A DNA stretch of 64,000 bases from Phoronis australis (taxonomy: Eukaryota > Phoronida > Phoronidae), in contig NMRA01000236.1 in NCBI GenBank assembly GCA_002633005.1, positions 494,861 through 558,860 of the forward strand, read 5' to 3'. The position numbers were made by a program, and so were the translations under genes. The notes under the pieces are model-generated. The model saw nothing but the letters and a program-made list of their open reading frames with translations, made no database searches and was not told the DNA's origin. Shown here piece by piece: positions 1 to 10,230 of the stretch (position 1 is the stretch's first letter; each line of letters starts with the position of its first letter).

Positions 1-7
1 TAATAAA

Positions 8-375
8 TTATTTTTTATGCTGTTCTCCCATCATGACATAGATGGACTTCGTATGTGCGCTGCTGCCACGATTCATCATTCCAAGAGCTTCCATCTGCTC
101 CGCAAGGAGACGGTCACTCTCTGCTAGAAGTGCTGCCATGTTGGTTGGTGGATGTGAGCACACAAAGCCAAGGTCAATATCACATGGCATGCCCAACCAT
201 TTTCCCACTTTCTTAGGATGCTGCATGTACAGTGTTAAACAACTGTCTTTTTCACCCTGCACTGGTTTGCCATGGTACCAGTTGTGATAGTCACCAAAAC
301 CAGACCCTGTGACCCACTGCCATTGGCCGCGCAACTCTTCGCCGCCGACGTACAAATAGTTATCGGTGACGTGCA
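8..375 (-). CDS. Lectin exon 7: C-terminal half of the CTLD and tail
   Basis: The exon codes for the WQWVTGSGF...NW block, DSCLTLY, KWLGMPCD and DLGFVC, which are the core W, the paired cysteines and the last strand of a CTLD. The loop that usually carries EPN or QPD reads KPV, and WND is replaced by WLG. A 49-residue polar tail with a Met-rich stretch ends at TAA (10-8). The 3' UTR lies outside the window. Confidence 0.88.
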
Positions 376-3300
376 CTACGATTAAAAGACAACTTATTGA
401 TTAGTCAAGTATCTGTGAAAAGATACAAAATTTTCTGTTTTATATCTATTGTTTGGTTGATGATTCATTGTTGTGATTTTCAAAATGGTTAATACCAGGT
501 GGCAACACTTCGTTGAGTTGCACAGACATCTTTTTTTGATCTAAATGAACTTGTTTATCAATATTCTTTTAAAAGCAGAAACATACAAACCTTATCAAGA
601 AGTTGAAGTTGGCAGAAGGTGCTGTTTATCTTGTAATATACTAAATCAACAGAATCAACCGTAGCTATATTCATGGTGTGGATACTTACTCTCGGACTTA
701 AGGTATTGGACAATGTTCTCCTGCTCCAGTTTGCTGTTGATGGAGGCCAGGTTGGCTCTATCCTTCATGCAGTATTCCTGTGCATCCTTCCATTGCATCT
801 TCTGTGGGACATATTTGTAGCATTTGGTTCCATACAGACTGTAACCATCGGGGCATGGGCGGGCTGTGAAGAGAACATTGTATTCATGTCATTTTTGTGT
901 AATAAAAAGTATTAATTAGGAGTGGTTATAATGAATGGAATTGATAGAGATGACTGTCGGGTTTACTCAAGAAAGCTTGAGTCAACAAGTAGCTTATTAA
1001 TGGTTGTCGTTAGTCTAGTGTTTAGGCTTACCTTCACAAGCTTCCTTCTGCCTCAGCAGGTCTGCTGCATAGTTTGTCATCTCTTCCTTCTCAGTTTTTA
1101 GTTTCGCGTTCTCGGCATTGAGTGTGTTGATGTTGGCTTGGAGATTGGCAATTTCGGAGTTCAGATTTTCGATGTTGCTCCTCAGGTTGTCAACTTCTTT
1201 GTTGCAGTTGTCGAGTTGCTCACGTGTTTCGGCGAGTTCAGCTGTCAGCTCTTGGTTGGCTGTTTGCAGAGCAGCGACTTGAGCTTCTAGTTCAGCAATT
1301 CGTTCCTTAAGAGCGTTGATTTCCCCATTGAGCTGTTCGACTTGTTGGTTCAAGTTTGCGATCTCGGCCCTTTTCTGTCGGACTTCAGTTTCGAGTTGTG
1401 ATCTCCTGGCCTGGCAAGATTCTAGGGCAGCGTTGAGGTTGGTAATTTCGGCATTGAGGGAAGCCACTTGCCTGTTGAGGTTGACTATCTCGGCAAGGTT
1501 AGCCTCTACTTGTTTTTCCAAGTTGGCCTTTTCGGCACGCAGCATGGTATTCTCAGCCATCATGTTCTCATTCTGACGCTCTAGGTTTTGGATCTTGGCC
1601 TCTTTCAAGCCCTTTTCGTTATATAGGTGTTCGTTGATTTGCTGTGTGCGAGCATTGTCAGCTTCTGCGGTGTGCTGCCGGGCCTGAGCTGCGTTACGCT
1701 GGCGCCTCAGATCATTGTTGGTTTTCCTAAGAATCTCGAGATCTAGCTTCTCAGACGCACACTGCTGCGAAGGCTCTCCAACTTCCCTTTGAAGTAAATG
1801 CTGGCGCATTTGACCTTTGCTGTTGCTTGGTCTCGCCTCCCGTTGGGTAGCTGTTGTACCTTTGCTATTGGCGGGTCTTGCCTCCTGTTGGCTGGCTGGT
1901 GAGACTCCTTTATAGGCTCTCATTCCGACCTCTCTTTGCATGTTCTTCAACATCTACAAAATAGCATTACATCACTTGTACCTGCAATCAATCCACAAGT
2001 GATTTGTTGTTGGATACTTGTTTTTTCTTTTGTTTGTGTTATTCTAATTCGCGTTGAGTCACTTTCTGCCATAGTGTGTGGCCTGAGTCTCAAATTTGAA
2101 TTATAAAGCCATAGAATTGTTCTAGACGTTATGTTGAGCAATCTGCTTTGTCATGTGATCTTGGCTTATTTTATGTGACTAATTGGTTGCTAGCTCTCTT
2201 GAGGAGCCCACCTTGGGAGTGCTGTGATTTTTATTGGAATTTACCTGTTTTTGTTGTTAATTTCCAAAAATTACAAATATAATCCATCTAATATGACATA
2301 TTCTGGCCACAAATCAATTGACGATCGCTATGCAGCAGACATGTTCAAGCACATTAAAAATTCTTCAATTTGGGACAAAAACAGTACCTAAAGTTGCCAT
2401 ATTTCTATTTTTCAGAGTCTTACCAAGTTGTTTTAAAAAGGTTATTTGGTAATAACTTTATTATAGAAGCTCTATTAAAAGAAAAGTAATTTTTATAGAA
2501 GTTAATTTTTTGAGAAATTTGACAAAGTTAAATTTTGGATGTTTGGCCATATTGTGTCCCAAATTGAAGAACTATTACTATAGGTGTTCATTGTTTCCGA
2601 AGGTGATGTTCTTTTCCGTTTTTGAGAAACACTGAGAAGGACTTGCAGCATGTTACAAGAAAAAAAGTTAATTCAATGTGTTTGCTGAAGCAGTTATTTC
2701 TGCTTTTGAGAACGGAAAACCCAGAGTGTCTACCTTTCTTTTGGCAATACTATGGTGTACAACTGACCACACTGCTAATATCAGCCAAGCTGATTTCAAA
2801 TGACCACTAATCCTGTGTGTTATCTAATCAACTTGCTCACTGAAGCAGTATTAGAATGCCTGTTGGAACTTTCTCCATGCACTACATGACCAAGGCCAGT
2901 GTTCTTGGTTGTCTATTATCCAAGTGCTGCGGTTGATCTCCAGGAGAATCTTCATTATTAGCAGAAAGTAGGTTTCCAAACTGTGCGCAACACTGGCCAT
3001 ACTTACATTGTATCGCCTCTGAATCTCCATGTATGTACTCAGCCACTTGCCATCTACAAAGATAAAAAGTTATACGGAAATGCTTACATCCTTCTCTAAC
3101 TCTTTCATCATCTGGCCCAGTGATTCATACATGACTTTCATGTAGTCCTGCATGGAGTTAGGTGTGTAAGATGCACTAAAGCCTGAGTCTACATTGCCTG
3201 TCCCTGGCACTGATTGGCAGTTGTCTATGCTATCAGTGCACAGTTTCACTTCCACATTTGTTGGTCCTGCAAGAGAAGAAGCGGCATGTTCAAGCAAGCT

Positions 3301-6300
3301 TTCTACGCTACATGTTGTTCAATCCTTGTGAGAACAAAAAAGGACTACACGGGAACTAGCCACTTAAATTACTATTGACAAAGAATTGTTCGAAATCCTT
3401 GTCTTGCTATGATAGCTATTAACAGATATTTGCCTTCAGTTGAGTTAGCTAGCCAGGTGTTGTCATCCCAATGTCATTAAACATGTTTGTGGCTTATTGA
3501 TCAAAGGTGTTTTGCCCTCGTTTGCTTCCAGACTACAAGTAGTGGATTTTGTGCTCAACTACAAGCAGTCTCTCACGTGGATTATGAAACATGAAGTTAT
3601 TGTACAGGATTTCATGGTTGTTCTTGCAAGCAACATGTTATCTATAAAAATCTTATGGTCATAGTTTTGTGATATCTGTGGAGTATAACTACAAATTTCC
3701 TTTGAGCAGCCAAATCAATGATTTTTTGATAAAAGTTTACTTTTTGTCATGAAATTTAATGTTTGTCTTGCTGCATTAAACTCCTCCCGGTGTTTTGCAC
3801 TGGTTTGGATTGTTCAGAGATTTCTAGCAACTTGGATTGCTGCAGACTTATTTTGAGGCAAATGTTTTCTTTGTAGTGGCAAATGTAGAATTGTTTTATA
3901 CTCATATCACTTTGAACTGTTGTACAGGAACAAACATCAGTTGGAATGGAATCCTCTATCATTGGTACTTGATGACTTTTGCAAACTGCCATTTTTTCCC
4001 AAGAAACATTAAGCCAAAATCAATGAAGTAAGTTGTTTTTGGAAAACTACCATTGTTATGAGGATGAGGTTTTGAAACTGTAATCCAGATTAAGCAAATT
4101 TCCAATGACTACTGTATTAGTTTTCAACTACATTTCTATCTCACTATCTTACATTAGTTAGAGCAATTCCATGCAATGTTTTAGAGACCAACTACAAGAA
4201 TTGAAATGTTAATTTCCTTCAGCATTGTCGACTTTTTCCGGTGCCACGCCCACTCCATCCATTTCTTTGCAGTTTTCCCCATTCTCGTCACAGATGTTTA
4301 CCTTGACGGGCTGAACACCTGTAAAATCTGAACGACACACCCAAGTCATGCAGTTGTTTATTTGGTAAACGATCATGCCACACAGACAGAGTATTAGATT
4401 AATGTAAACATAATTTTAATTTGCTACAATACTACAAAAATGCAGTATCTTATATTCACAGGTTGTGAATTCATGAAATCCTTGTTTACTAGCATGTGCT
4501 AATACATGTTAAACACCATATTACATTGTGATAATAGTTTTCAGTGGTCATTGCAGTCGTGGTTTTAATATCTAATTTCTGTCCAAGAGAACAATAATTA
4601 GATTGCATGTAGTGCTTAGTTTTCTGATTGATCAGGTGATAGAATCTTTGTATTACATCTTAAAGAATAGTTCACCATGCTATACCTGTAAGGGAAAATT
4701 CAGAAACAATATTTCACATCCGTGGAACGATTCATCTTGTGCATTGGTAACAATTATGTTTTAAGTCAATAGAACCGTTTGTGATTAACAAATTTTCAAT
4801 GCCTGCTGACCACATTTTTGAGGTGTCTCACTTGAAACTCCATGTTCTCTGCTAGTACTGGGAAGTTTCCATCAGAACAGGTTTATTGTAGACATGCCTA
4901 TGGCCACCTGCTAACACAACACCACGTCAATTTGTTGTGTAAACTTTGTTTAACTATATACCATGTGAGCTATGGGCATTGTATAATTGGGTTTCGTTTT
5001 TCTAGAGGGCTGAAATTGTTTGAATATCTTTGCTTCTGTTTATAAATTATTATGGATAACAGGAAATCCCAAAATATATCCAGCTGCTTTCTTCTCTCAT
5101 TGTTTTTTTACTTATTTAAGGCCATTTAAACCTTAATGGGACTGTTTGTCCTAACTTAATGGTTACTTGAAACTTTAAAGACCTACGCAGAGTCAATTAG
5201 GTCAAACAGAAATCTCAAACTTCAATTAATTTAAGTTGCGGCAATGAATCTCTGTTGAAGCAATCATTATGAACACCATTCAGTCCAGGGTATCATTATG
5301 AACACCATTCAGTCCAGGGTATCATTATGAACACCATTCAGTCCAGGGTATCATTATGAACACCATTCAGTCCAGGGTATCATTATGAACACCATTCAGT
5401 CCAGGGTATCATTATGCGTAATTAGGAAAAGTAACTTATTGTATTAAAGAAAAACAAAACAAAGGGTTCTTTCCCAAAAGCGGGTGGAAACAATTCCATA
5501 TCGTTCCTCAAAGTTCCAACTAAGTTCCCCAAAACCCAGTCTTAGCCAACAAACATCAAACCCATGCAAATTTCATACCCGCTTCCCTAAATTTCACACG
5601 CATGCCAAGAATACTCCAAACCTGATGACCAAACTACAGGTGGTAAGGGACCAAAACCTTACGTTGAACCCTGAGGCCTGTAGTTTGTTCCCAGGAATAG
5701 AGTTTGGTAACTAGATATGAAGTATTTTGGTGTGAGTATATAGTGGAAGGGTGCAGGTATAGAATTTGTTCCACAGGTTTAGTGCTTACTTGCTGCATCG
5801 GTCTTTAGATTTACATTTATGTATGCTTAAATGATACACAAATTTAAGTACTTTCAGGTAATATAATTTTCTTAAAGAGTCAATAAACCTGTGCCTTCTG
5901 TCAAAAGCCAACATTCGATTTAGGTCACCTTTCGGTCTCATCTCGTTTCATACTCATATTTTGGTCACCTATCGACCTCGTCTTGTTCCTTACTCAGCTT
6001 AGAAGTACTTTTTAGTTTTGAAAAGAACCAACAATTAATGGCTACTTCAGACTGGTGCTTGTGAGTACGGGTAAGTTTCAGTCTTCAAAGAATTGCCAAT
6101 CAAGAATTTTAAGCAATTCATTTTTACCAGTTTCAATTTCAACAACGGATAAGAACGCCTTGCTTTGAAATAATAGGACTGACTTGTTTCCAGAAAATTG
6201 TTGTTTTTAAATTAGAACTAGTTGTAGCTTTACTAAACATTAATGAAGACCACTCTTATCAGTGAATAATTACGAAAACTGCAGTTATTACTGCCAAAAT

Positions 6301-7563
6301 ATAGTTGAAACTATTCCTAAACAAATGCACTTTTAAATCCCTCCTTGAACAGTTTTATTTTTAAATGCATTGGGCTACCCAGCTAACGGTAGGAATACTT
6401 CAGCAAAACAATGAAACACAATTACTCACTCAAATCTAGGCATAGTAGCTTTTTCAAACCTTACTGCCCCACCCATGAGAACAGAGAAGCAAAGGCGTTT
6501 GAAATTGGAAACTGAATAGAAGGCTTTATTAGGATTCTTGTAGTAAAAGACAAATTTAAGTCAATGTACCTAACTGTTAATTACATTTGATAATTTATAT
6601 CATTGGCATGGTCAGAGTGATGAACAAAACATTGTAGCAACCAAATCCATGTGTGTTATCATTCAAAGACAGTTTTATTGACAATAGCAATAGTAACAAG
6701 TCAACACTTGGGAATCCGTCCATGTTTATTCTCTGCTCATCTTTATCATATTTACGTAACCATTACTGTAGAAGACTAGAGAATAGATTCAAAAGTTTTT
6801 GTTAGGTATTCATGAAGTACTTAAATATATTTTAAAATAATTTAGAGTTAAAATGAATTTCAAATACTCGATAGACAAGTACTTGGTATTCCAGGCAATG
6901 CAAAGTGTTGTAAACAATTTTTCCCAAGTGTTTCAAATAAAGTAAAACTGATCGCACTCTTTGAGTTTCTTAATCAATCTGTTGCATCTGGTTATCAGCT
7001 TTGAAAATTCACTGGGTGATCTGATCTATGTTGGCATTTGCATATGATTTTGATATTTCATTAAAAAATGTAGAGTTTGCAATCCTGTACTTCCTAGCAT
7101 CTTGTCTATGACCGGACTTAGACCTTTCATAAAATGGGCCCCTAGTGCAAAATTTTGTAAGTTGGTATAAAATTCATGACTACTAAACTAGTTTTGTTCA
7201 GGACAATTTCTCTTAGTTCATCAATGGTATTTATTCTACAATATTTACTTAGTCTCTGAAGGCAATTAATTCTACCTGAGGTGAGAAACTAATGACTTGA
7301 CAACTTAACATAAAAAGGTCTCATATTTTTATGTCAATGCTGTTAAGCATTCCCTTCTATGCTAACAACACTGACAGCATGGATCTCCATCAGGACCTAA
7401 AAACAATTTTTCCTGCTTTAGTCAAAAGAGGCTTACCATTCTGCGGCTGCTCATCAACAACTCCGGTGTCGTGCTTGAAATCATCAGCCTCGTTGAGTGC
7501 AGCGTTCAGGGGTCCGCAATAAACGGCCGCCACCAGCGATAGAGTTACCAAAAGCTTGATCAT
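8..7563 (-). CDS. Secreted coiled-coil C-type lectin domain protein (7 exons, about 636 aa)
   Basis: Hand-spliced exons, 5' to 3' on the minus strand: 7563-7437, 4318-4217, 3266-3088, 3045-3007, 1953-1032, 863-690, 375-8. Phases agree throughout. The ATG at 7563 opens a signal peptide (MIKLLVTLSLVAAVYC). Residues 43-149 are short Cys-bearing exons without a recognised domain. Residues 150-456 lie in one long exon, mostly heptad coiled coil. Residues 457-587 form a long-form C-type lectin-like domain with six cysteines at the usual places (C460, C471, C488, C560, C579, C587). A tail of about 49 residues follows to the TAA at 8-10. The usual Ca2+/sugar motifs (EPN/QPD and WND) are absent; KPV and WLG stand there, so classical Ca2+-dependent sugar binding is doubtful. 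The layout (signal, oligomerising stalk, terminal CTLD) resembles collectin-like secreted lectins, but without a collagen segment. Weak points are the donor of exon 2 (GA instead of GT) and the acceptor of the 39-nt exon 4, where a better-looking TAG site at about 3054 is out of phase. Confidence 0.83.
690..863 (-). CDS. Lectin exon 6: N-terminal half of the CTLD
   Basis: The exon starts after TTCACAG and ends GAGA|GTAAGT. It codes for CPDGYSLYGTKCYKYV, then WKDAQEYC and LASINSKLEQENIVQYL: the first three cysteines, the W..A..YC helix and the L.SI.S..E strand that mark the start of a long-form CTLD. It joins in phase to 375-8. Confidence 0.88.
1032..1953 (-). CDS. Lectin exon 5: long coiled-coil stalk
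   Basis: A single 922-nt exon codes for about 307 residues between a TTTTGTAG acceptor and an AAG|GTAAGC donor. The first 65 residues are polar and contain two imperfect copies of a unit ending EARPANSKG / EARPSNSKG. The remainder is a nearly unbroken heptad pattern, rich in Leu, Asn, Glu and Gln (for example NLNQQVEQLNGEINALKERI), which predicts a parallel multimeric coiled coil. The recurring LN pairs suggest internal amplification of heptad blocks. The stalk would hold the terminal CTLDs apart as an oligomer; the oligomeric state is inference. Confidence 0.85.
2359..2573. repeat. MITE-like element, about 215 bp, in a lectin intron
   Basis: The left end reads TTCTTCAATTTGGGAC and the right end reads its reverse complement, GTCCCAAATTGAAGAA. 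The interior is AT-rich without an ORF. It may be a distant relative of the GGTAAAATCTCACC family described elsewhere in the window, because both carry a GGGAC/GGACAC-like inner motif. Confidence 0.55.
4217..4318 (-). CDS. Lectin exon 2, with a non-canonical donor
   Basis: After TTTTACAG the exon codes for about 34 residues with two cysteines (NICDENGENC). Phase 1 at both ends fits exon 1 and exon 3, and the next in-frame codons run into TAA. The only in-phase junction is GAAG|GAAATT, so the intron would start with GA. A GT to GA change, a sequencing error, or a missed exon could each explain this. Confidence 0.55.
4319..7436 (-). other. First intron of the lectin gene
   Basis: This 3.1-kb intron holds the 29-bp array at 5263-5416 and a two-fold imperfect repeat of a GGTCACCT motif at about 5924-5999. 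Otherwise it is AT-rich sequence without coding potential. Confidence 0.7.
5263..5416. repeat. 29-bp tandem repeat, 5.3 copies
   Basis: The unit begins ATCATTATGAACACCATTCA and is repeated five times without a mismatch, plus a partial copy. It sits in the long first or second intron region of the lectin gene (4319-7436). Perfect identity suggests recent expansion and likely length variation between individuals. Confidence 0.95.
7437..7563 (-). CDS. Lectin exon 1: signal peptide
   Basis: The exon codes for 42 residues plus one base. A Lys at position 3 is followed by a hydrophobic core ending in A-V-Y-C, then G-P: a typical secretory signal peptide with likely cleavage at or next to Cys16. 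The rest is acidic and polar. The donor (AATG|GTAAGC) is strong. The upstream in-frame codons carry no other ATG, so 7563 is the start. Confidence 0.85.
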
Positions 7564-7652
7564 GTTGATGGAAATCAAAAGAGATTGTCCGATGTCCAGT
7601 TGCCAAGGCAGATCCCGTCCAAGAAGTGTGACTGTTGCTGGATACTAGTTGC

Positions 7653-7660
7653 CTTATATA
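7653..7660 (-). promoter_or_regulatory. TATA box of the lectin gene
   Basis: The minus strand reads GTATATAAGGC here, about 93 bases upstream of the lectin ATG at 7563. This places a transcription start near 7625-7630 and leaves a 5' UTR of about 65 nt. A focused TATA promoter suits a strongly expressed or inducible secreted protein. The call rests on sequence and spacing only. Confidence 0.6.
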
Positions 7661-8206
7661 CCTTTCAGGAGGCCAGCGTGGGTTGTTCTGCTCCGGTCTA
7701 ATTGGGGTGCCACATGGGAGCAAGTTTGTGGTTGGCTACTGTTGAAAATTGAATTTTAGCTGTCTTGCCTATGTGGCGATTCAGCATTGCCTCTAGGCTA
7801 AGCATTTTGTCTGCTAAGTAAATCTAATTTCTCACTAATAGTCTTGTTGGCTATTGTGGGCCGTTGGTGTTTCCCATGATACGAAGTTGATTATTTTGTA
7901 CCCTCATTTAATCGTTCATTTTTTGCAGTGTTCTTGCAGAGCTGTCTATCCCTGTGACAGCATTGTAGTCATTTATAAGGAATGCAATCACATATGCAAT
8001 ACTCATGTGTCTTGAAAAAAATACAATTTTACCTTTGTATGGCACTAATTTCACTAAGCTTGATTAATCATTACTGGGATGATTAAGGGATCTTGTGTAG
8101 ACATTAATGTTATTCAAGCTTGGCCAATGTTATTCAATGTGTTATTTGATGTGGCAAATGCACATGATTTTTTGACAAGCCCGAATTAAGTTACTCATTA
8201 ATATAT

Positions 8207-8419
8207 GGTAACATCGCACCAATTTCATAAGAAAATATTGCCAAAGTTGACCCATTTTTCATTTTTCATGTGCTTCTAATATTGTCTTGAATGTCACATT
8301 TTTCAGCTGTTGGTTCTTGAATATGGAAAACATTAATTTTGTGCGACATGTCATTCATGGAAAAAATAATGAAGTACCATATTATTTCACTTGTGGGTCA
8401 TATTGACTGGATTTTACCG
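8207..8419. repeat. MITE-like element, GGTAAAATCTCACC family
   Basis: It starts GGTAACATCGCACCAATTTC and ends in GGATTTTACCG, so the termini are inverted repeats. Near the right end it carries CACTTGTGGGTCATATTG, the inverted form of the inner block seen in the copies at 20283 and 20836. Confidence 0.6.
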
Positions 8420-9610
8420 TAGTATTTTGCAAGAGAGTCATGGTTGGTAAGGAAGCAAGGAAAATCAAGTTTGAAGAGAAATATTAGTTAAGTTTACATA
8501 ATGTTAAATTAATGACCTAACCTGGTCAAATTTAGATTAGTACTGAAATACTTGATTGTGCAGATCTTGGATACTGCATGGCTGTGTAGCTAAATGATTT
8601 TGAGGTGAATTGTACACAAACCATATTCAGCAGTTGTGAACAAACCGTAATATTTTGTGTCGCCTAATGTTGGTTGTTGCGGAGGAGTAATCCACTTAAA
8701 ATTCCCCCACGCTTCTGATAATACTACCAAATGGTCACGTCTGTATGAATGGCCACCCTTAACCCATTTTAAATTCATTATGTATTAACAATTAGATTTA
8801 ACAATTCGTGCAGTTAAAGCAATTTCTCCTGGCGGTGACCATTGGTTGTGAGAATGATGTGGGTTGTCTGGTTCTCATGGCCTGACCTCTGAGCGTATGT
8901 GGTGACAATGGGGGTTGATCAGAAACAGAACTGAAAGTAAAATTTTATTTAAAAGTTTAACTAAGAACAACTGGACAATCTGTTGTCATTTCAGCTGTGG
9001 GTCAGTGCCTAAATTCTTATCTTTTGAATATATCAGGTCTTACTAAAATGGTAATTAACAGTGTAACTGTTAACAATGTGATGTGGGTGTTAACTAGGTC
9101 AATTTTTGTCAGATTTGCCGAAGTTGTTGGCATTTCACTTATCCACTGTTTTACGATATGAAGTGCAACAGGTTGGTGTGTATTTTGAAATGAAAAGGTT
9201 ATTTCAAGGTTGCAGGTAGTGCTGATCGTTGTCAAATATTGTATGTCCACTTGTTCATTTAGCTTCTCATTATGGATATCAAATGCTTAATTTTGCTTCT
9301 GTTTAAAATTACCTGCATGCCTACTATAAAAATTGTCCTGTCACCAGCTCATAGTTTTGAACAATTCAATTCATTATCTTATTACTCTGGTCTCCATGCT
9401 CTTAACAGGGGGTCAACCGCGACTAGACTGAGAATTTATATTTTCTTGGTCCACCCAATATTAATGCTGTTGGTCACAATCTGGCAGGGTTTACTTTCAA
9501 CTGACTTGCAATTTGGTTGAAGGAATCTTGCTCATTATGTGGTTGATTTGTATAGAGATTGTCACACTGTTTCCTGATTCAAAACAAATAGTTTACTGCT
9601 TAATTGACCT

Positions 9611-9785
9611 GGGGCCCATTCCAAGAAACTGACTGGAGTTCATTTTTGACTTAAGTTTAAGATTTGTGTCAACTTTCAAACTTTTAAACTTCCACATCAG
9701 GTAAGTTAGTCAAACTTCAGACAAAACTTACCGTAAGTCAAAAACTTAAGTCAAACCCAAGATCATTTTCTTGGAATGGACTTAA
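9611..9785. repeat. Inverted-repeat element, about 175 bp
   Basis: The left end GGGCCCATTCCAAGAAA is mirrored by TTTCTTGGAATGGAC at the right end, and inner segments (GACTTAAGTTT / AAAACTTAAGTC) also pair. A degenerate third terminus (TTTTCTTGGAAAGGTCCC) lies near 9850. This is a likely non-autonomous DNA transposon. Confidence 0.6.
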
Positions 9786-10030
9786 AGCAAATTGAAGTTT
9801 TATCTTAAAAGTGACAAATTTAAGGTTTGTCTTAGCTTAGTCAGTTTTCTTGGAAAGGTCCCTTGGTCTTCCAATTGTTTGAATACTTTCAGTATATTAT
9901 TTATTAAATCCAGGGTGTGTCCCGAAGTTGTGTTCAATGAATCATTTGTGTCGTTGATGAAAACCTGAAACCTGTCTGTCAGAAGCAATCTCATTCCCTG
10001 ACTACGGAATTATTGTAACTGCTATTTTGC

Positions 10031-10230
10031 AAATTAGTGTATCCCATGTCATGAGGCAAGTCTCTGTTAGAATTAGTATATCCCATGGCATGAGGCAAGT
10101 TTCTGTTAGAATTAGTATATCCCATGGCATGAGGCAAGTCTCTGTTAGAATTAGTATATCCCATGGCATGAGGCAAGTCTCTGTTAGAATTAGTATATCC
10201 CATGGCATGAGGCAAGTCTCTGTTAGAATT
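10031..10230. repeat. 39-bp tandem repeat, about 5 copies
   Basis: The unit contains ATCCCATGGCATGAGGCAAG. The first copy is diverged and the others are nearly identical. Because 39 is divisible by three and the unit has no stop in several frames, it produces repetitive open frames on both strands that are not genes. Confidence 0.95.

Noticed and set aside
1316-1576. Plus-strand frame opposite the coiled-coil exon
   Set aside because: Shadow of the minus-strand heptad repeats of lectin exon 5.
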